Positions 1 through 11,444 of a DNA stretch of 44,961 nucleotides are shown one piece after another (position 1 is the first letter of the stretch; the number at the start of each line of letters is the position of its first letter). Below the pieces are notes generated by a model, which saw only the letters and a program-made list of their open reading frames with translations, searched no databases and was not told where the DNA came from. The stretch is from the NCBI RefSeq assembly GCF_011881725.1, contig NZ_JAATUR010000039.1, positions 1 through 44,961 of the forward strand, in the 5' to 3' direction. The translations under genes were made by a program, and so were the position numbers. This DNA is from Escherichia coli. GTDB lineage: Bacteria; Pseudomonadota; Gammaproteobacteria; Enterobacterales; Enterobacteriaceae.

Positions 1-34
1 GTCATATTGCAATCTATTGAATTTGCACGAACTT

Positions 35-70
35 GTAGGCCGGATAAGGCGTTCACGCAGCATCCGGCAT
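35..70. repeat. REP element upstream of yiiX
   Basis: Imperfect palindrome with the REP signature: GTAGGCCGGATAAGGCG on one side and GCATCCGGCAT on the other. The preceding bases (ATTGAATTTGC) recur before the REP downstream of pfkA near 27275, so the two copies share some flanking sequence. Confidence 0.8.
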
Positions 71-135
71 AAACAACGAGCACGTTGTCAGTGCCCTTTA
101 TCTAACCCACCGCTTTTATACATGGACGTTTAACT

Positions 136-744
136 ATGAAAATCAGGCTACTGATCCCCGGCCTGCTGGTTTCTGCGCCTGCCTTTGCCTGGCAACCGCA
201 AACTGGCGACATCATCTTTCAGGTCTCTCGCTCATCACAAAGTAAAGCTATCCAACTGGCGACCCATACCGATTACAGTCACACCGGTATGCTGGTGATA
301 CGCAACAAAAAGCCCTACGTCTTTGAAGCGGTCGGCCCAGTGAAATACACCCCACTGAAACAGTGGATCGCCCACGGTGAGGATGGCAAATACATTGTTC
401 GCCGCGTTGAAGGCGGACTCAGTACCGAACAACAGCAAAAACTGGCGCAAACGGCAAAACGTTATCTCGGCAAACCGTACGATTTCAGCTTCTCGTGGGG
501 CGATGATCGCCAGTACTGTTCGGAAGTGGTGTGGAAGGTTTACCAGAACGCACTGGGAATGCGCGTGGGTGAACAGCAAAAAATGAAAGAGTTCGATCTT
601 AGTAACTCGCTGGTTCAGGCAAAGCTCAAAGAACGCTACGGTAAGAATATCCAGCTTGAGGAAACGGTAGTCTCACCACAAGCCCTTTTCGACGCGCCAC
701 AACTCACTACCGTCGCCAAAGAATGGCCGCTGTTTTCGTGGTAA
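136..744 (+). CDS. yiiX: YiiX, NlpC/P60-like (papain-fold) putative hydrolase
   Basis: The 202-residue protein matches E. coli YiiX. A signal peptide covers about residues 1-18 (MKIRLLIPGL...APAFA), so it should act in the periplasm or envelope. It has the permuted papain-like layout of the YiiX/YebB family: a His in THTDYSHTGM (H49) and a Cys in QYCSEVVW (C128) are the likely catalytic pair. The substrate is unknown; the family is thought to cleave amide or ester bonds in lipids or peptides. The start is set by the signal peptide; the ribosome-binding site is weak. In K-12 the gene lies next to rpmE, but here the pgt cluster intervenes. A GGGCCA/TGGCCC hairpin follows the stop codon and faces the convergent pgtP gene. 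Confidence 0.9.
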   Translation: MKIRLLIPGLLVSAPAFAWQPQTGDIIFQVSRSSQSKAIQLATHTDYSHTGMLVIRNKKPYVFEAVGPVKYTPLKQWIAHGEDGKYIVRRVEGGLSTEQQQKLAQTAKRYLGKPYDFSFSWGDDRQYCSEVVWKVYQNALGMRVGEQQKMKEFDLSNSLVQAKLKERYGKNIQLEETVVSPQALFDAPQLTTVAKEWPLFSW

Positions 745-770
745 TGGGCCAATCGCATCATGACTGGCCC
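745..770. terminator. Stem-loop between convergent yiiX and pgtP
   Basis: GGGCCA at 745-750 pairs with TGGCCC at 765-770. There is no strong T tract on the plus side, so terminator strength is uncertain. It sits in the 34-bp gap between two convergent genes. Confidence 0.5.
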
Positions 771-778
771 CCCAAAAT

Positions 779-2164
779 CTAACTTTCGTTGGTCTGAAGC
801 TCTTGTGAAAACGCAACAGCATTATTTTGACGCTGTCTTTCCATAGCGATCGCGCCAAAGTGCGTTAACGTACAGAAAATGATGCAGCAGATAACACCAG
901 CAAGCAGAAGGTAAAAACCACCATCCCAACCAACCTCATCGACCATAATACCAAACAGACTTGTACCAAGCGTCGCGCCAAGAATATAACTCATGAAACC
1001 ACGCAAACCGACAGCGGATCCCACAGCAAAACTGGGAACAATTTCCATTGTCTGAACAGAGGCCAGGAACTGCGGAACATAGATAAGGCAGCCTACGCAA
1101 GCAGCGAAAATAGTGATGGAGAGTAGAGAATCGCTTTTCCAGTAGCCCAACAGGCAGAAGAAAATCAATACCATACTGATAATAGCTGGCGGCATACGGC
1201 GACCATGAAATAATTTATCACTCAGCCAGCCTGCAAATAATGTCGTTGGAATAGCCGCCCATTCGAAGATTAAAAATGCCGTACTCATTTCGGTCTTCGT
1301 AAAATGCTTCACACTTAACAAGTAAATAGGTAACCAGCTGATAATTCCGAAACGCACCATATAGACAAAAACATCAACAAAAGAGACAAACCATGCATTC
1401 TTATTTTTAAGCACATAGGTACAAAAAATTTGCCAGGCAGTCATATCTTCCGGTGCACGATCATCTTTTGCTTTAATGCTAACGTCGTCAGGAACGATTT
1501 CGTTTAATGGCGGCAAACCTTCACTTACCGGTGAACCTTTCCCTGACATCAACACAATTACTGCAATGACAACTGCGACAATCGCTGGAACAACATATGT
1601 TGCTATTTTCCAGTGTTCAGTGCCCAGTACAGCAAATGCGCCGCCGACAATCGGAGCAACAATACCGCCACCCACGTTGTGCGAAATATTCCAGACCGCA
1701 CCGACGATGCCCCGTTCTTTACGAGGAAACCAGTTGGCGAGCGTAATAAATGACGGGCCAACACCCATTCCCTGAAAGAAACCATTCAGAATAACAAGTC
1801 CCGCAAACATCCAGAACGCGAAACTAAAACCAAGCGCCACGTTAACGAGAGCACAAAGTATTAAGCCCACTGCCATATATACTTTGGGATTAGCTTTATC
1901 TGCCAGACTACTCATTATCCCTTTACTAATACCGTAGGCTATCAGCATACAACTGCTTAACAGCCCTATTTGCGTCGCAGAAAGATTAAGCTCTTGTTTT
2001 AAATATGGTGTGGAGAGAACAAAGTTATTCCTGACAATGTAATACGATAGATAACCGATAAATACGCTGAATAACGCCTGCATACGGTAACGATTATAAG
2101 TACTTTTTACTTCACTTTCAGGAACCTTATGTGTTGCCATTTTAGGTTTCAATAAAGAAAGCAT
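779..2164 (-). CDS. pgtP: PgtP, phosphoglycerate:phosphate antiporter (MFS)
   Basis: A 461-residue major facilitator protein of the organophosphate:Pi antiporter family (relatives GlpT and UhpT). Family hallmarks include the N-terminal RYRMQALFSVFIGYLSYYIVRNNF segment type, about 12 hydrophobic spans, a central hydrophilic loop near residues 210-240, and WNISHNVGGG in TM4-5. PgtP of Salmonella imports 2- and 3-phosphoglycerate and phosphoenolpyruvate in exchange for phosphate, and the length here agrees. The start is supported by AGGAAGGTG just upstream of the ATG. It is divergent from pgtC-pgtB-pgtA, whose products control it in Salmonella. The gene and its neighbours look more AT-rich than the flanking yiiX and rpmE-priA, consistent with acquisition or old divergence. 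Identification by family and context is strong. Confidence 0.93.
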   Translation of the reverse strand: MLSLLKPKMATHKVPESEVKSTYNRYRMQALFSVFIGYLSYYIVRNNFVLSTPYLKQELNLSATQIGLLSSCMLIAYGISKGIMSSLADKANPKVYMAVGLILCALVNVALGFSFAFWMFAGLVILNGFFQGMGVGPSFITLANWFPRKERGIVGAVWNISHNVGGGIVAPIVGGAFAVLGTEHWKIATYVVPAIVAVVIAVIVLMSGKGSPVSEGLPPLNEIVPDDVSIKAKDDRAPEDMTAWQIFCTYVLKNKNAWFVSFVDVFVYMVRFGIISWLPIYLLSVKHFTKTEMSTAFLIFEWAAIPTTLFAGWLSDKLFHGRRMPPAIISMVLIFFCLLGYWKSDSLLSITIFAACVGCLIYVPQFLASVQTMEIVPSFAVGSAVGLRGFMSYILGATLGTSLFGIMVDEVGWDGGFYLLLAGVICCIIFCTLTHFGAIAMERQRQNNAVAFSQELQTNES

Positions 2165-3014
2165 ATATCACCTTCCTGTTATAGTGCTGTTTAAACAAAT
2201 CATAATTTACATAGCAATGCTCATTACTACTCTCCGATGAGTATTTAAAAAAGCTTTTGCTTAGTGAGTTTTGAAGATAATGAAGCAAGAGAGTTTAAGT
2301 CGCAATACCATGCAAATGAGTCAAAACTGACTCAAAAAAACAAATCACATGTTCCATTTCTTTCCCATATTTGATTTCGAAAAATTCAACACGTCTATTA
2401 TTTAAACCTTAACGTGTTACAACAGGCCCAATTTAAAAAAAATTAATTTTTTTAAAATTTTCATTCTTTGAATTCAATCACATATTTTGCTTCTATAATC
2501 GGGATCATTGAAAATACTTGTTCTTGTTATGCCAGAGAATCATGCTGTACAACATGAAAACCTTCATCACCGCACAACAAAAGGCTAAGTCTGAACACCT
2601 TCACGCTATCCGTCGTAACGCGCGGATTTGCGTTTGAATTAAAGTCTTTTATAGGGTTTCTGAAGACTGAATTACTGAGGTTCTACGTCTGCATCAGGCC
2701 ACCGTTGATGACCCTATTCACGATAGTGCTTGTTATTACCATCCTCTACGGGTAAAAAGAAGGGCTGAAGCCGCCAATAACAAATTTCATTTTTTACTGC
2801 CATACAATCAGAACCTGAATCTGAGAACAAAAAGATGAAAATTAATTAATGCATTTCCGTAATAGTCACTTCAGGATATAGTAATGCTGGTGCTGGCCGG
2901 AGTAATGATAATTTACAGAAACAAGTGTCTTGAAGTTCATTGCTTATGATAACTAACGGATAACGACATGGATTACGGCATAAGAATTCCTCTCTCATTA
3001 ATGGGATTTTTGAC
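2165..3014. promoter_or_regulatory. 850-bp AT-rich divergent control region pgtP / pgtCBA
   Basis: This gap should carry the promoters for both arms. On the plus strand a TATAAT (2494-2499) gives a plausible -10 with no convincing -35. Downstream lies a short ATG frame at 2542-2637 (31 codons, starting MLYNMKTF) overlapped by a longer open frame, without an early ATG, that ends at 2755 in a hydrophobic stretch (MTLFTIVLVITILYG). These could be leader peptides or relics. The part 2200-2500 is very AT-rich. I see no clear sigma-54 (-24/-12) promoter, although PgtA resembles NtrC-type regulators. Confidence 0.55.
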
Positions 3015-4247
3015 ATGATTCGCATTATACAAAGAGCGCTAATCTGTTGGGTTTTATATATCAACGTCGCCTCAGCACATGAATTAGTGATTGCTACAAC
3101 GCTTTCTTCGGAAGCGACAGAGCACATTATCAGTCAATGGCAAAAGCAACCACAGGCAACCCAAATCCGTACACTTAACCGAACCAGTGCATCTATTGAG
3201 CGCCTGCTGGAAAATCCATTGGGTGAAAATATTGATCTGATACTGAGTTCATCCCCTATGTTGCTACAGCGGTTACAAAGTAAAAATCTGCTGCAGCGAT
3301 TTAATAATGAAATAGAAACGAGTAGAAAATTAGTACCAGAATCCATTCGTTCAACTACCGTTGCTGTTGCCATATCGGGCTACGGCATTCTTATCAATGT
3401 GGCGCATCTGGAAGACAAAAAAGAGCCTGTGCCAACTTCATGGAAGGAATTAAGTAAGTCGCGTTATCAAGGAACGCTACTAATGAGCAGTCCTTCTCGT
3501 TCAGATACCACGCATCTGATGATTGAAGATCTCCTGCAACAACAAGGATGGAGTAACGGTTGGAGTACACTACTTAAAATAGGTGGTAATCTCGCTACTA
3601 TTTCATCACGTAGCTTCGGCGTAGCAAATAAGATCAATACAGGACTGGGAGATGCGGGTCCGGTAATCGACAATTACGCTAATGTATTGCTTAATAATTC
3701 AACTTTACGATTCAGCTATTTTCCCAACTCGCGTGCTGCACCTATGTTTATTGCCATTACAGAGGGCAGTCATCATCCACAAGAGGCGGGACGTTTTATT
3801 AATTTCTTGTTGAGTCCGGAAGGTCAACAAGCACTGAGCGATTCAGATTCAGGGAAGTATCCGGTATATCCTCTGCCCTCCGGCACTCCACTCGCAGACC
3901 AACAAATGCGATTATTTGCATCTCCTTCTCTTGATTACCCGTTGATCATGCAACGCCAAAAGCTCGTGCAATTGCTATTTGATAATGCGATTACTTTTCG
4001 CCTTACCGAGCTTCAGAAAAGTTGGAAAGCATTATATGCCGCAGAACATCGGCTTAAGCGGACATTACCAGAGGTGCGCGCACTATTAACAGCGGTTCCC
4101 ATTACCCCGCAACAATCTGTTAATCCGAGATATCTACAGCAATTCGAGCTGCAATCCGGTTTTCGCGAAGCCCAGATTATGGCATGGCAGCAGTTTTTCC
4201 TGCAGCAGCAGCAATTAGTGAATACGCAACTTGAGTCATTAAAGTGA
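3015..4247 (+). CDS. pgtC: PgtC, periplasmic modulator of phosphoglycerate sensing
   Basis: A 410-residue protein with an N-terminal signal sequence (about residues 1-21, ending near ASAHE). It then has a type-II periplasmic solute-binding fold: ELVIATTLSSEATEHII at the mature N-terminus and an Fe/anion-binding-protein-like tail (FINFLLSPEGQQAL). The C-terminal 100 residues are helical and Gln-rich. In Salmonella PgtC works with PgtB to derepress pgtP in response to external phosphoglycerate, so a ligand-sensing role at the periplasmic face of PgtB is inferred. Its last codons overlap the GTG start of pgtB by 4 bp (GTGA), which indicates translational coupling. The start is chosen for the signal peptide; the ribosome-binding site is poor. 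Confidence 0.9.
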   Translation: MIRIIQRALICWVLYINVASAHELVIATTLSSEATEHIISQWQKQPQATQIRTLNRTSASIERLLENPLGENIDLILSSSPMLLQRLQSKNLLQRFNNEIETSRKLVPESIRSTTVAVAISGYGILINVAHLEDKKEPVPTSWKELSKSRYQGTLLMSSPSRSDTTHLMIEDLLQQQGWSNGWSTLLKIGGNLATISSRSFGVANKINTGLGDAGPVIDNYANVLLNNSTLRFSYFPNSRAAPMFIAITEGSHHPQEAGRFINFLLSPEGQQALSDSDSGKYPVYPLPSGTPLADQQMRLFASPSLDYPLIMQRQKLVQLLFDNAITFRLTELQKSWKALYAAEHRLKRTLPEVRALLTAVPITPQQSVNPRYLQQFELQSGFREAQIMAWQQFFLQQQQLVNTQLESLK

Positions 4248-6211
4248 AACAACTACATACTATCGGAACGAGCTTGCGGCTCGCCTTTGTTTTTAGTGCT
4301 GTTCTTACGCTATTCGTAAGTGTCGTTAGCCTTTATTCCTGGCATGAACAAAATTCTCAGGTTCGCTACGCTCTTGACGATTATTTCCCACGAATTCAGG
4401 CTTCATTTCTATTTGAAGAAAATCTCACGGCATTGGTAAATGAATTCAATGAGCTACAACAGACAACCAACACCGATAGCCGCCTTCAGGTAAGAGAGCA
4501 AATTGAACACCGGCTACTAAAAATTCAATCAATTACTCCCCATCTTGATTCAGTACATCAGAGTGCACTTAACCAACAGGTCGCCAGTAGTCGCAAATTG
4601 CTTAGTGATCTCGATAAGGCATTGAATGACCACAATAAGGAAAAAGGAAAACTCGACGTTATATCTTCAAGAGTTAACTGGTTGCATGATGATTTCAATA
4701 ATGAACTCAACTCCCTGACTCAGGATTTAAGTTGGCAACAATCATCATTACTCAATCAACTCAGCCAACGGAAAGGTCTCCACGAAAACCAGGGGGTGCA
4801 AAATGCACTGCAATCTATTCAAAACGAATTACAACTCGTTTTCGAACTCTCACATATAGAAGCTGAAATCGTCAGTACCTTAAAGGAGATGCTTAACACG
4901 AATAACAATGATATAGAGTCGTTAAGACAGCATATTCAATACCTGGATTTTTTGAAACATAGCATTGACGAAAATGTGCGGTCGTTATCTTCTTATTCCA
5001 GCACTATTACATTACATCAGACAGTTTATTCCCTGTGGGAACTGGGTACACAGCAAAATTATCTCCCCGGAACTCTGGCCGCCTGGGGGCAGGCTCAACA
5101 GACCCTTATGGATACCATCAGGGATAAAGAGCGTGTATTTACGCAAATACGCGGCCAATTAGAAACGCAACTGGGTAATAGCCATCAACAGCTACAAACC
5201 TTCAATCTGCGATTAGAAAAAATAATGCAAATCAGTGGCCTACTTATTTTTGCAGCTATGGTGACGGCCTTACTTTTCGTTATTCTGGTGAATTACCTCT
5301 ACATTCGGCCAAAAATGATCCGCCGTTTTCGCTTACTGAATGATGCCGTAGTCAAATTAAGCAATGGTGAACTCGATGCAGATATTCCAGTCTCCGGCAA
5401 TGATGAGCTTGGGAGAATTGCCAACCTGCTCCGCCAGACGATAGAGCAAATTAATCAGCAGCAACGTCAACTGGGGCAAGAAATCTGCGATCGAATCGCG
5501 ACAGAAAAAAATCTGCGAACAGCACAAAGTGAATTGATCCAAACCGCCAAACTGGCCGTAGTTGGGCAGACCATGACAACACTGGCGCATGAAATTAATC
5601 AACCGCTTAATGCATTATCTATGTATCTATTCAGCGCCAATCGCGCTATAGAGCAACAAGACGCTGATTTGGCGAAAAACTATATCGTTACGATGCGATC
5701 GCTGGTTGAGCGCATGGATAATATCGTTAAACGACTGCGAAACTTCGCCCGCCGCCGCGATAGTGAACTCGTGGGGGGTGCAATTAATTTACAGCAGGTA
5801 ATTTATTCATCCTGGGAGCTTCTGACATTAAAACATCGACCACTGAAGGCATCTCTTCACTACCCGGATAATTTTCCTGCCGTTTATGGCGACGATGTTT
5901 TGATTCAACAAGTTTTAGTTAATTTATTTACGAATGCTCTCGAAGCCAGTCAGGAAAAACCGCCCACAATAACCATTAACTTTGAAGAAGAAGACACCAC
6001 GTTAACGCTCTATATTGCTGATAATGGCAAAGGCTGGCCAGTACACCTGGCTGATCGACTATTAACACCATTTACGACTGACAAAGCTGTAGGTTTGGGT
6101 ATTGGTCTTTCGATTAGTCATTCTATTATGCGTCAGTGCCAGGGACAGCTATATATCGCGTCTACTCTCGACCGCCATGCGCTGGTTATTCTATGTTTCA
6201 GGAAACTTTAA
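4244..6211 (+). CDS. pgtB: PgtB, membrane sensor histidine kinase
   Basis: A 655-residue kinase. TM1 lies at about residues 10-28 and TM2 at about 325-350. Between them is a long helical periplasmic domain of roughly 300 residues. Then come a HAMP linker, a dimerisation/phosphoacceptor segment with LAHEINQPLNAL (phosphorylated His about H449), and a catalytic ATPase domain with the N box LVNLFTNALEAS, G1 box DNGKGW and G2 box GLGIGLSIS. The AHEINQPL form is typical of the DctB-like group. The start is GTG, overlapping pgtC. With PgtC it should sense phosphoglycerates and phosphorylate PgtA. The pgtA start follows 2 bp after its stop codon. Confidence 0.93.
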   Translation: MKQLHTIGTSLRLAFVFSAVLTLFVSVVSLYSWHEQNSQVRYALDDYFPRIQASFLFEENLTALVNEFNELQQTTNTDSRLQVREQIEHRLLKIQSITPHLDSVHQSALNQQVASSRKLLSDLDKALNDHNKEKGKLDVISSRVNWLHDDFNNELNSLTQDLSWQQSSLLNQLSQRKGLHENQGVQNALQSIQNELQLVFELSHIEAEIVSTLKEMLNTNNNDIESLRQHIQYLDFLKHSIDENVRSLSSYSSTITLHQTVYSLWELGTQQNYLPGTLAAWGQAQQTLMDTIRDKERVFTQIRGQLETQLGNSHQQLQTFNLRLEKIMQISGLLIFAAMVTALLFVILVNYLYIRPKMIRRFRLLNDAVVKLSNGELDADIPVSGNDELGRIANLLRQTIEQINQQQRQLGQEICDRIATEKNLRTAQSELIQTAKLAVVGQTMTTLAHEINQPLNALSMYLFSANRAIEQQDADLAKNYIVTMRSLVERMDNIVKRLRNFARRRDSELVGGAINLQQVIYSSWELLTLKHRPLKASLHYPDNFPAVYGDDVLIQQVLVNLFTNALEASQEKPPTITINFEEEDTTLTLYIADNGKGWPVHLADRLLTPFTTDKAVGLGIGLSISHSIMRQCQGQLYIASTLDRHALVILCFRKL

Positions 6212-6213
6212 GC

Positions 6214-7476
6214 ATGACAGATACAACCCCGACAATACTGCTCATTGACGACGACAATGATGTTCTGCAAGCCTACAGTTCTCTCTTACAACAAGAGGGT
6301 TATGAAGTTTGTACCTGTAGCAACCCTTCAGAAGGTCTGCAATTGCTGCAAGATACCTGGGAAGGTATCGTGGTATGCGACGTTTGCATGCCGGATATTT
6401 CAGGCATTATGTTGCTGGAAAAAATAATGCTGATTGATCCTAATCTTCCCATTCTGATGATCACCGGCCACGGTGATGTCCCAATGGCCGTTGAAGCGGT
6501 AAAAAAAGGCGCGTGGGATTTCCTGCAAAAACCGGTCAATCCGGAACAATTTTTATCACTTATCGAAAAAGCGCTGGCAGAGCGTGAAGATTATCTGGAA
6601 CAAAAAAAATGGCGACGAGCGCAATTTAATCGGCACTTAATCGGTAACAGTGGCTGGGTTCGTCAGACTCGCCAACAGCTTGAAACTTTGGCAGAAACCG
6701 ATCTTCCCGTCTGCTTTTACGGCGAGCCAGGAACCGGCAGAACATTAGCCGCCCATTATCTTCACCAATTTAGTTCTCGCAAGGAAAGGCCATTAATTGA
6801 ACGCACACTCAGCGCCAATAGTCAGCAACCGCTGGAAGAATGGGTGGAAGAAGCAAAAGGTGGCACGCTGTTATTAAAAGAACCTGAATATTTAACGCAA
6901 GAAAATCAGCGCCTCTTGATTCAACTCCAGGAACGCCCCCAGGATCGGTCGTTTCGTCTGATTGTTGTTAATCAGAGCCCTCTGGCTGAACTTGCCGCCA
7001 CACAGAAAATTATTCCCGCATTGTATTTTCTTTTTTCACTCACCCACATCGAATGCCCTCCGTTAAGTCAACGCCCGGGGGATATTGAACCTATTTTTCA
7101 CCATTATCTGACTCTCACCTGTAAACGATTAAATCGCCAACAACCGCTGCTGGGGAAAACGTTTTATAAGCGACTAATGGCGCGAACCTGGCCCGGTAAT
7201 ATCATTGAATTAATAAATGCAGCAGAATTGGTGGCTGTGGGTGTTTTAATGCTGGATGATTCAGTAAGTTTGCAGATGATGGAGGCTGATCCAACACCAC
7301 TTGATGAACGTGTAGAGAGTTATGAAAGACAAATAATTATTGATGCACTCAACTTCTTCCAGGGACGTATCAACGACGTCGCCGATTACTTTCAGATCCC
7401 CAGAAAAAAGCTGTATTTGCGCATGAAAAAATATGGCATTGATAAAATGGATTTTCGCGATGTAAAGGAAAGATAA
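6214..7476 (+). CDS. pgtA: PgtA, NtrC/DctD-like response regulator
   Basis: A 420-residue protein from the ATG two bases after pgtB; an upstream in-frame start inside pgtB is unlikely. The receiver domain has the acidic pair DDD, phospho-acceptor D56 (VVCDVCMPD) and K106 (LQKPV). The central part is AAA+-like but degenerate: GEPGTGRT replaces GxxGxGKT, GGTLLLKE replaces the usual GGTLFLDE Walker B, and no GAFTGA loop for sigma-54 contact is visible. A WPGNI motif remains. The C-terminus is a Fis-type helix-turn-helix (NDVADYFQIPRKKLYLRMKKYG). It activates pgtP in Salmonella. The missing motifs suggest it works with sigma-70 polymerase rather than as a true sigma-54 activator. Confidence 0.92.
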   Translation: MTDTTPTILLIDDDNDVLQAYSSLLQQEGYEVCTCSNPSEGLQLLQDTWEGIVVCDVCMPDISGIMLLEKIMLIDPNLPILMITGHGDVPMAVEAVKKGAWDFLQKPVNPEQFLSLIEKALAEREDYLEQKKWRRAQFNRHLIGNSGWVRQTRQQLETLAETDLPVCFYGEPGTGRTLAAHYLHQFSSRKERPLIERTLSANSQQPLEEWVEEAKGGTLLLKEPEYLTQENQRLLIQLQERPQDRSFRLIVVNQSPLAELAATQKIIPALYFLFSLTHIECPPLSQRPGDIEPIFHHYLTLTCKRLNRQQPLLGKTFYKRLMARTWPGNIIELINAAELVAVGVLMLDDSVSLQMMEADPTPLDERVESYERQIIIDALNFFQGRINDVADYFQIPRKKLYLRMKKYGIDKMDFRDVKER

Positions 7477-7517
7477 AAATCCAATACGTTATCCTGCTAA
7501 TGAAAGTTTTCAGACAC

Positions 7518-7544
7518 AAAAAAAGCGCCGTTCGGCGCTTTTTT
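7518..7544. terminator. Bidirectional terminator pgtA / rpmE
   Basis: GCGCCG-TT-CGGCGC stem flanked by A7 on the left and T6 on the right, so it can end transcription from both convergent genes. Confidence 0.9.
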
Positions 7545-7557
7545 CGGAAATCCGGTC

Positions 7558-7809
<252 letters not shown>

Positions 7810-7844
7810 CTAACGCCAGACACCACGCGATGTTTAAAGTATAG

Positions 7845-10172
<2,328 letters not shown>

Positions 10173-10327
10173 ACCGCTCACGATGCGAGGCGGATCGAAA
10201 AATTAAACATTCATCACACTTTTCATGAAAATTCTGTAACCGTTTTCATGCACGATCTGCTAAAAATGTTGCCGATATGAGGTAAACATGGATGTAGTAC
10301 GCCTGACGAGCCAGGCGAGGAGTGTGT

Positions 10328-11353
10328 GTGAAAGCGAAGAAGCAGGAAACTGCCGCAACAATGAAAGACGTTGCCCTGAAGGCAAAAGTCTCTACAGCGA
10401 CCGTCTCCCGAGCATTAATGAATCCAGATAAAGTCTCCCAGGCCACCCGTAATCGGGTTGAAAAAGCGGCCCGGGAAGTGGGTTATTTTCCGCAGCCAAT
10501 GGGGCGCAACGCTAAGCGTAATGAATCCAGAACGATTCTGGTGATTGTCCCGGATATCTGCGACCCCTTCTTTAGCGAAATTATTCGCGGTATCGAAGTC
10601 ACGGCTGCAAGTCATGGATATCTGGTACTGATTGGCGACTGTGCACACCAAAACCAGCAGGAAAAGACCTTTATCGACTTGATCATCACCAAACAAATTG
10701 ATGGCATGTTGCTACTGGGTTCAAGGCTGCCGTTTGATGCAAGCATAGAGGAACAACGTAATCTGCCGCCGATGGTGATGGCGAATGAATTCGCACCAGA
10801 GCTGGAACTGCCTACGGTTCATATCGACAACCTGACCGCTGCTTTTGGTGCAGTAAATTATCTGTATGAACAGGGGCATAAACTGATTGGCTGTATTGCC
10901 GGCCCTGAAGAGATGCCATTGTGTCACTACCGTCTACAAGGCTACGTTCAGGCGCTGCGTCGCTGCGGAATTATGGTTGACCCACAATATATCGCCCGGG
11001 GCGACTTCTCCTTTGAAGCCGGAAGCAAAGCCATGCAACAGCTGCTCGACCTTCCGCAACCGCCAACTGCCGTCTTCTGTCATAGCGATGTGATGGCGCT
11101 CGGCGCACTTTCTCAGGCGAAACGCCAGGGGCTAAAAGTCCCTGAAGACCTTTCCATAATCGGCTTTGACAACATCGACCTGACGCAATTTTGTGACCCG
11201 CCGCTGACAACCATTGCACAGCCGCGCTACGAAATTGGTCGGGAAGCTATGCTGTTATTGCTTGATCAAATGCAGGGGCAAACGGTCGGCAGCGGCTCAC
11301 GTTTAATGGACTGCGAGCTTATTATCCGGGGATCGACGCGCACGTTATCTTAA
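10328..11353 (+). CDS. cytR: CytR, LacI-family repressor of nucleoside genes
   Basis: A 341-residue repressor. I start it at the GTG at 10328 (MKAKKQETAATMKDVA), which gives the K-12 length and lies behind GAGGAG; a GTG two codons upstream in frame is less likely. The N-terminal LacI helix-turn-helix is TMKDVALKAKVSTATVSRALMNPDKVS. The periplasmic-binding-like core binds cytidine. CytR represses deo, udp, cdd, nup and related genes together with CRP. It is also known to affect its own expression. Confidence 0.96.
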   Translation: MKAKKQETAATMKDVALKAKVSTATVSRALMNPDKVSQATRNRVEKAAREVGYFPQPMGRNAKRNESRTILVIVPDICDPFFSEIIRGIEVTAASHGYLVLIGDCAHQNQQEKTFIDLIITKQIDGMLLLGSRLPFDASIEEQRNLPPMVMANEFAPELELPTVHIDNLTAAFGAVNYLYEQGHKLIGCIAGPEEMPLCHYRLQGYVQALRRCGIMVDPQYIARGDFSFEAGSKAMQQLLDLPQPPTAVFCHSDVMALGALSQAKRQGLKVPEDLSIIGFDNIDLTQFCDPPLTTIAQPRYEIGREAMLLLLDQMQGQTVGSGSRLMDCELIIRGSTRTLS

Positions 11354-11387
11354 AGTAAACCTTTAAGGCTTCCGTGACTGGTCAAAG

Positions 11388-11414
11388 GCCCGCCGCTTAA
11401 GTAACATGGCGGGC
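11388..11414 (+). terminator. Stem-loop in the cytR-ftsN gap
   Basis: GCCCGCC at 11388-11394 pairs with GGCGGGC at 11408-11414. It has no T tract, so it may be an mRNA-end structure or part of the ftsN leader rather than a strong terminator. Confidence 0.45.
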
Positions 11415-11444
11415 TGACGAACGAATAAATACAGCGAAACGATA

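Noticed and set aside
6136..6213. Upstream in-frame start for pgtA inside pgtB
   Set aside because: The extra residues encode out-of-frame pgtB sequence; the ATG at 6214 starts a normal receiver domain.
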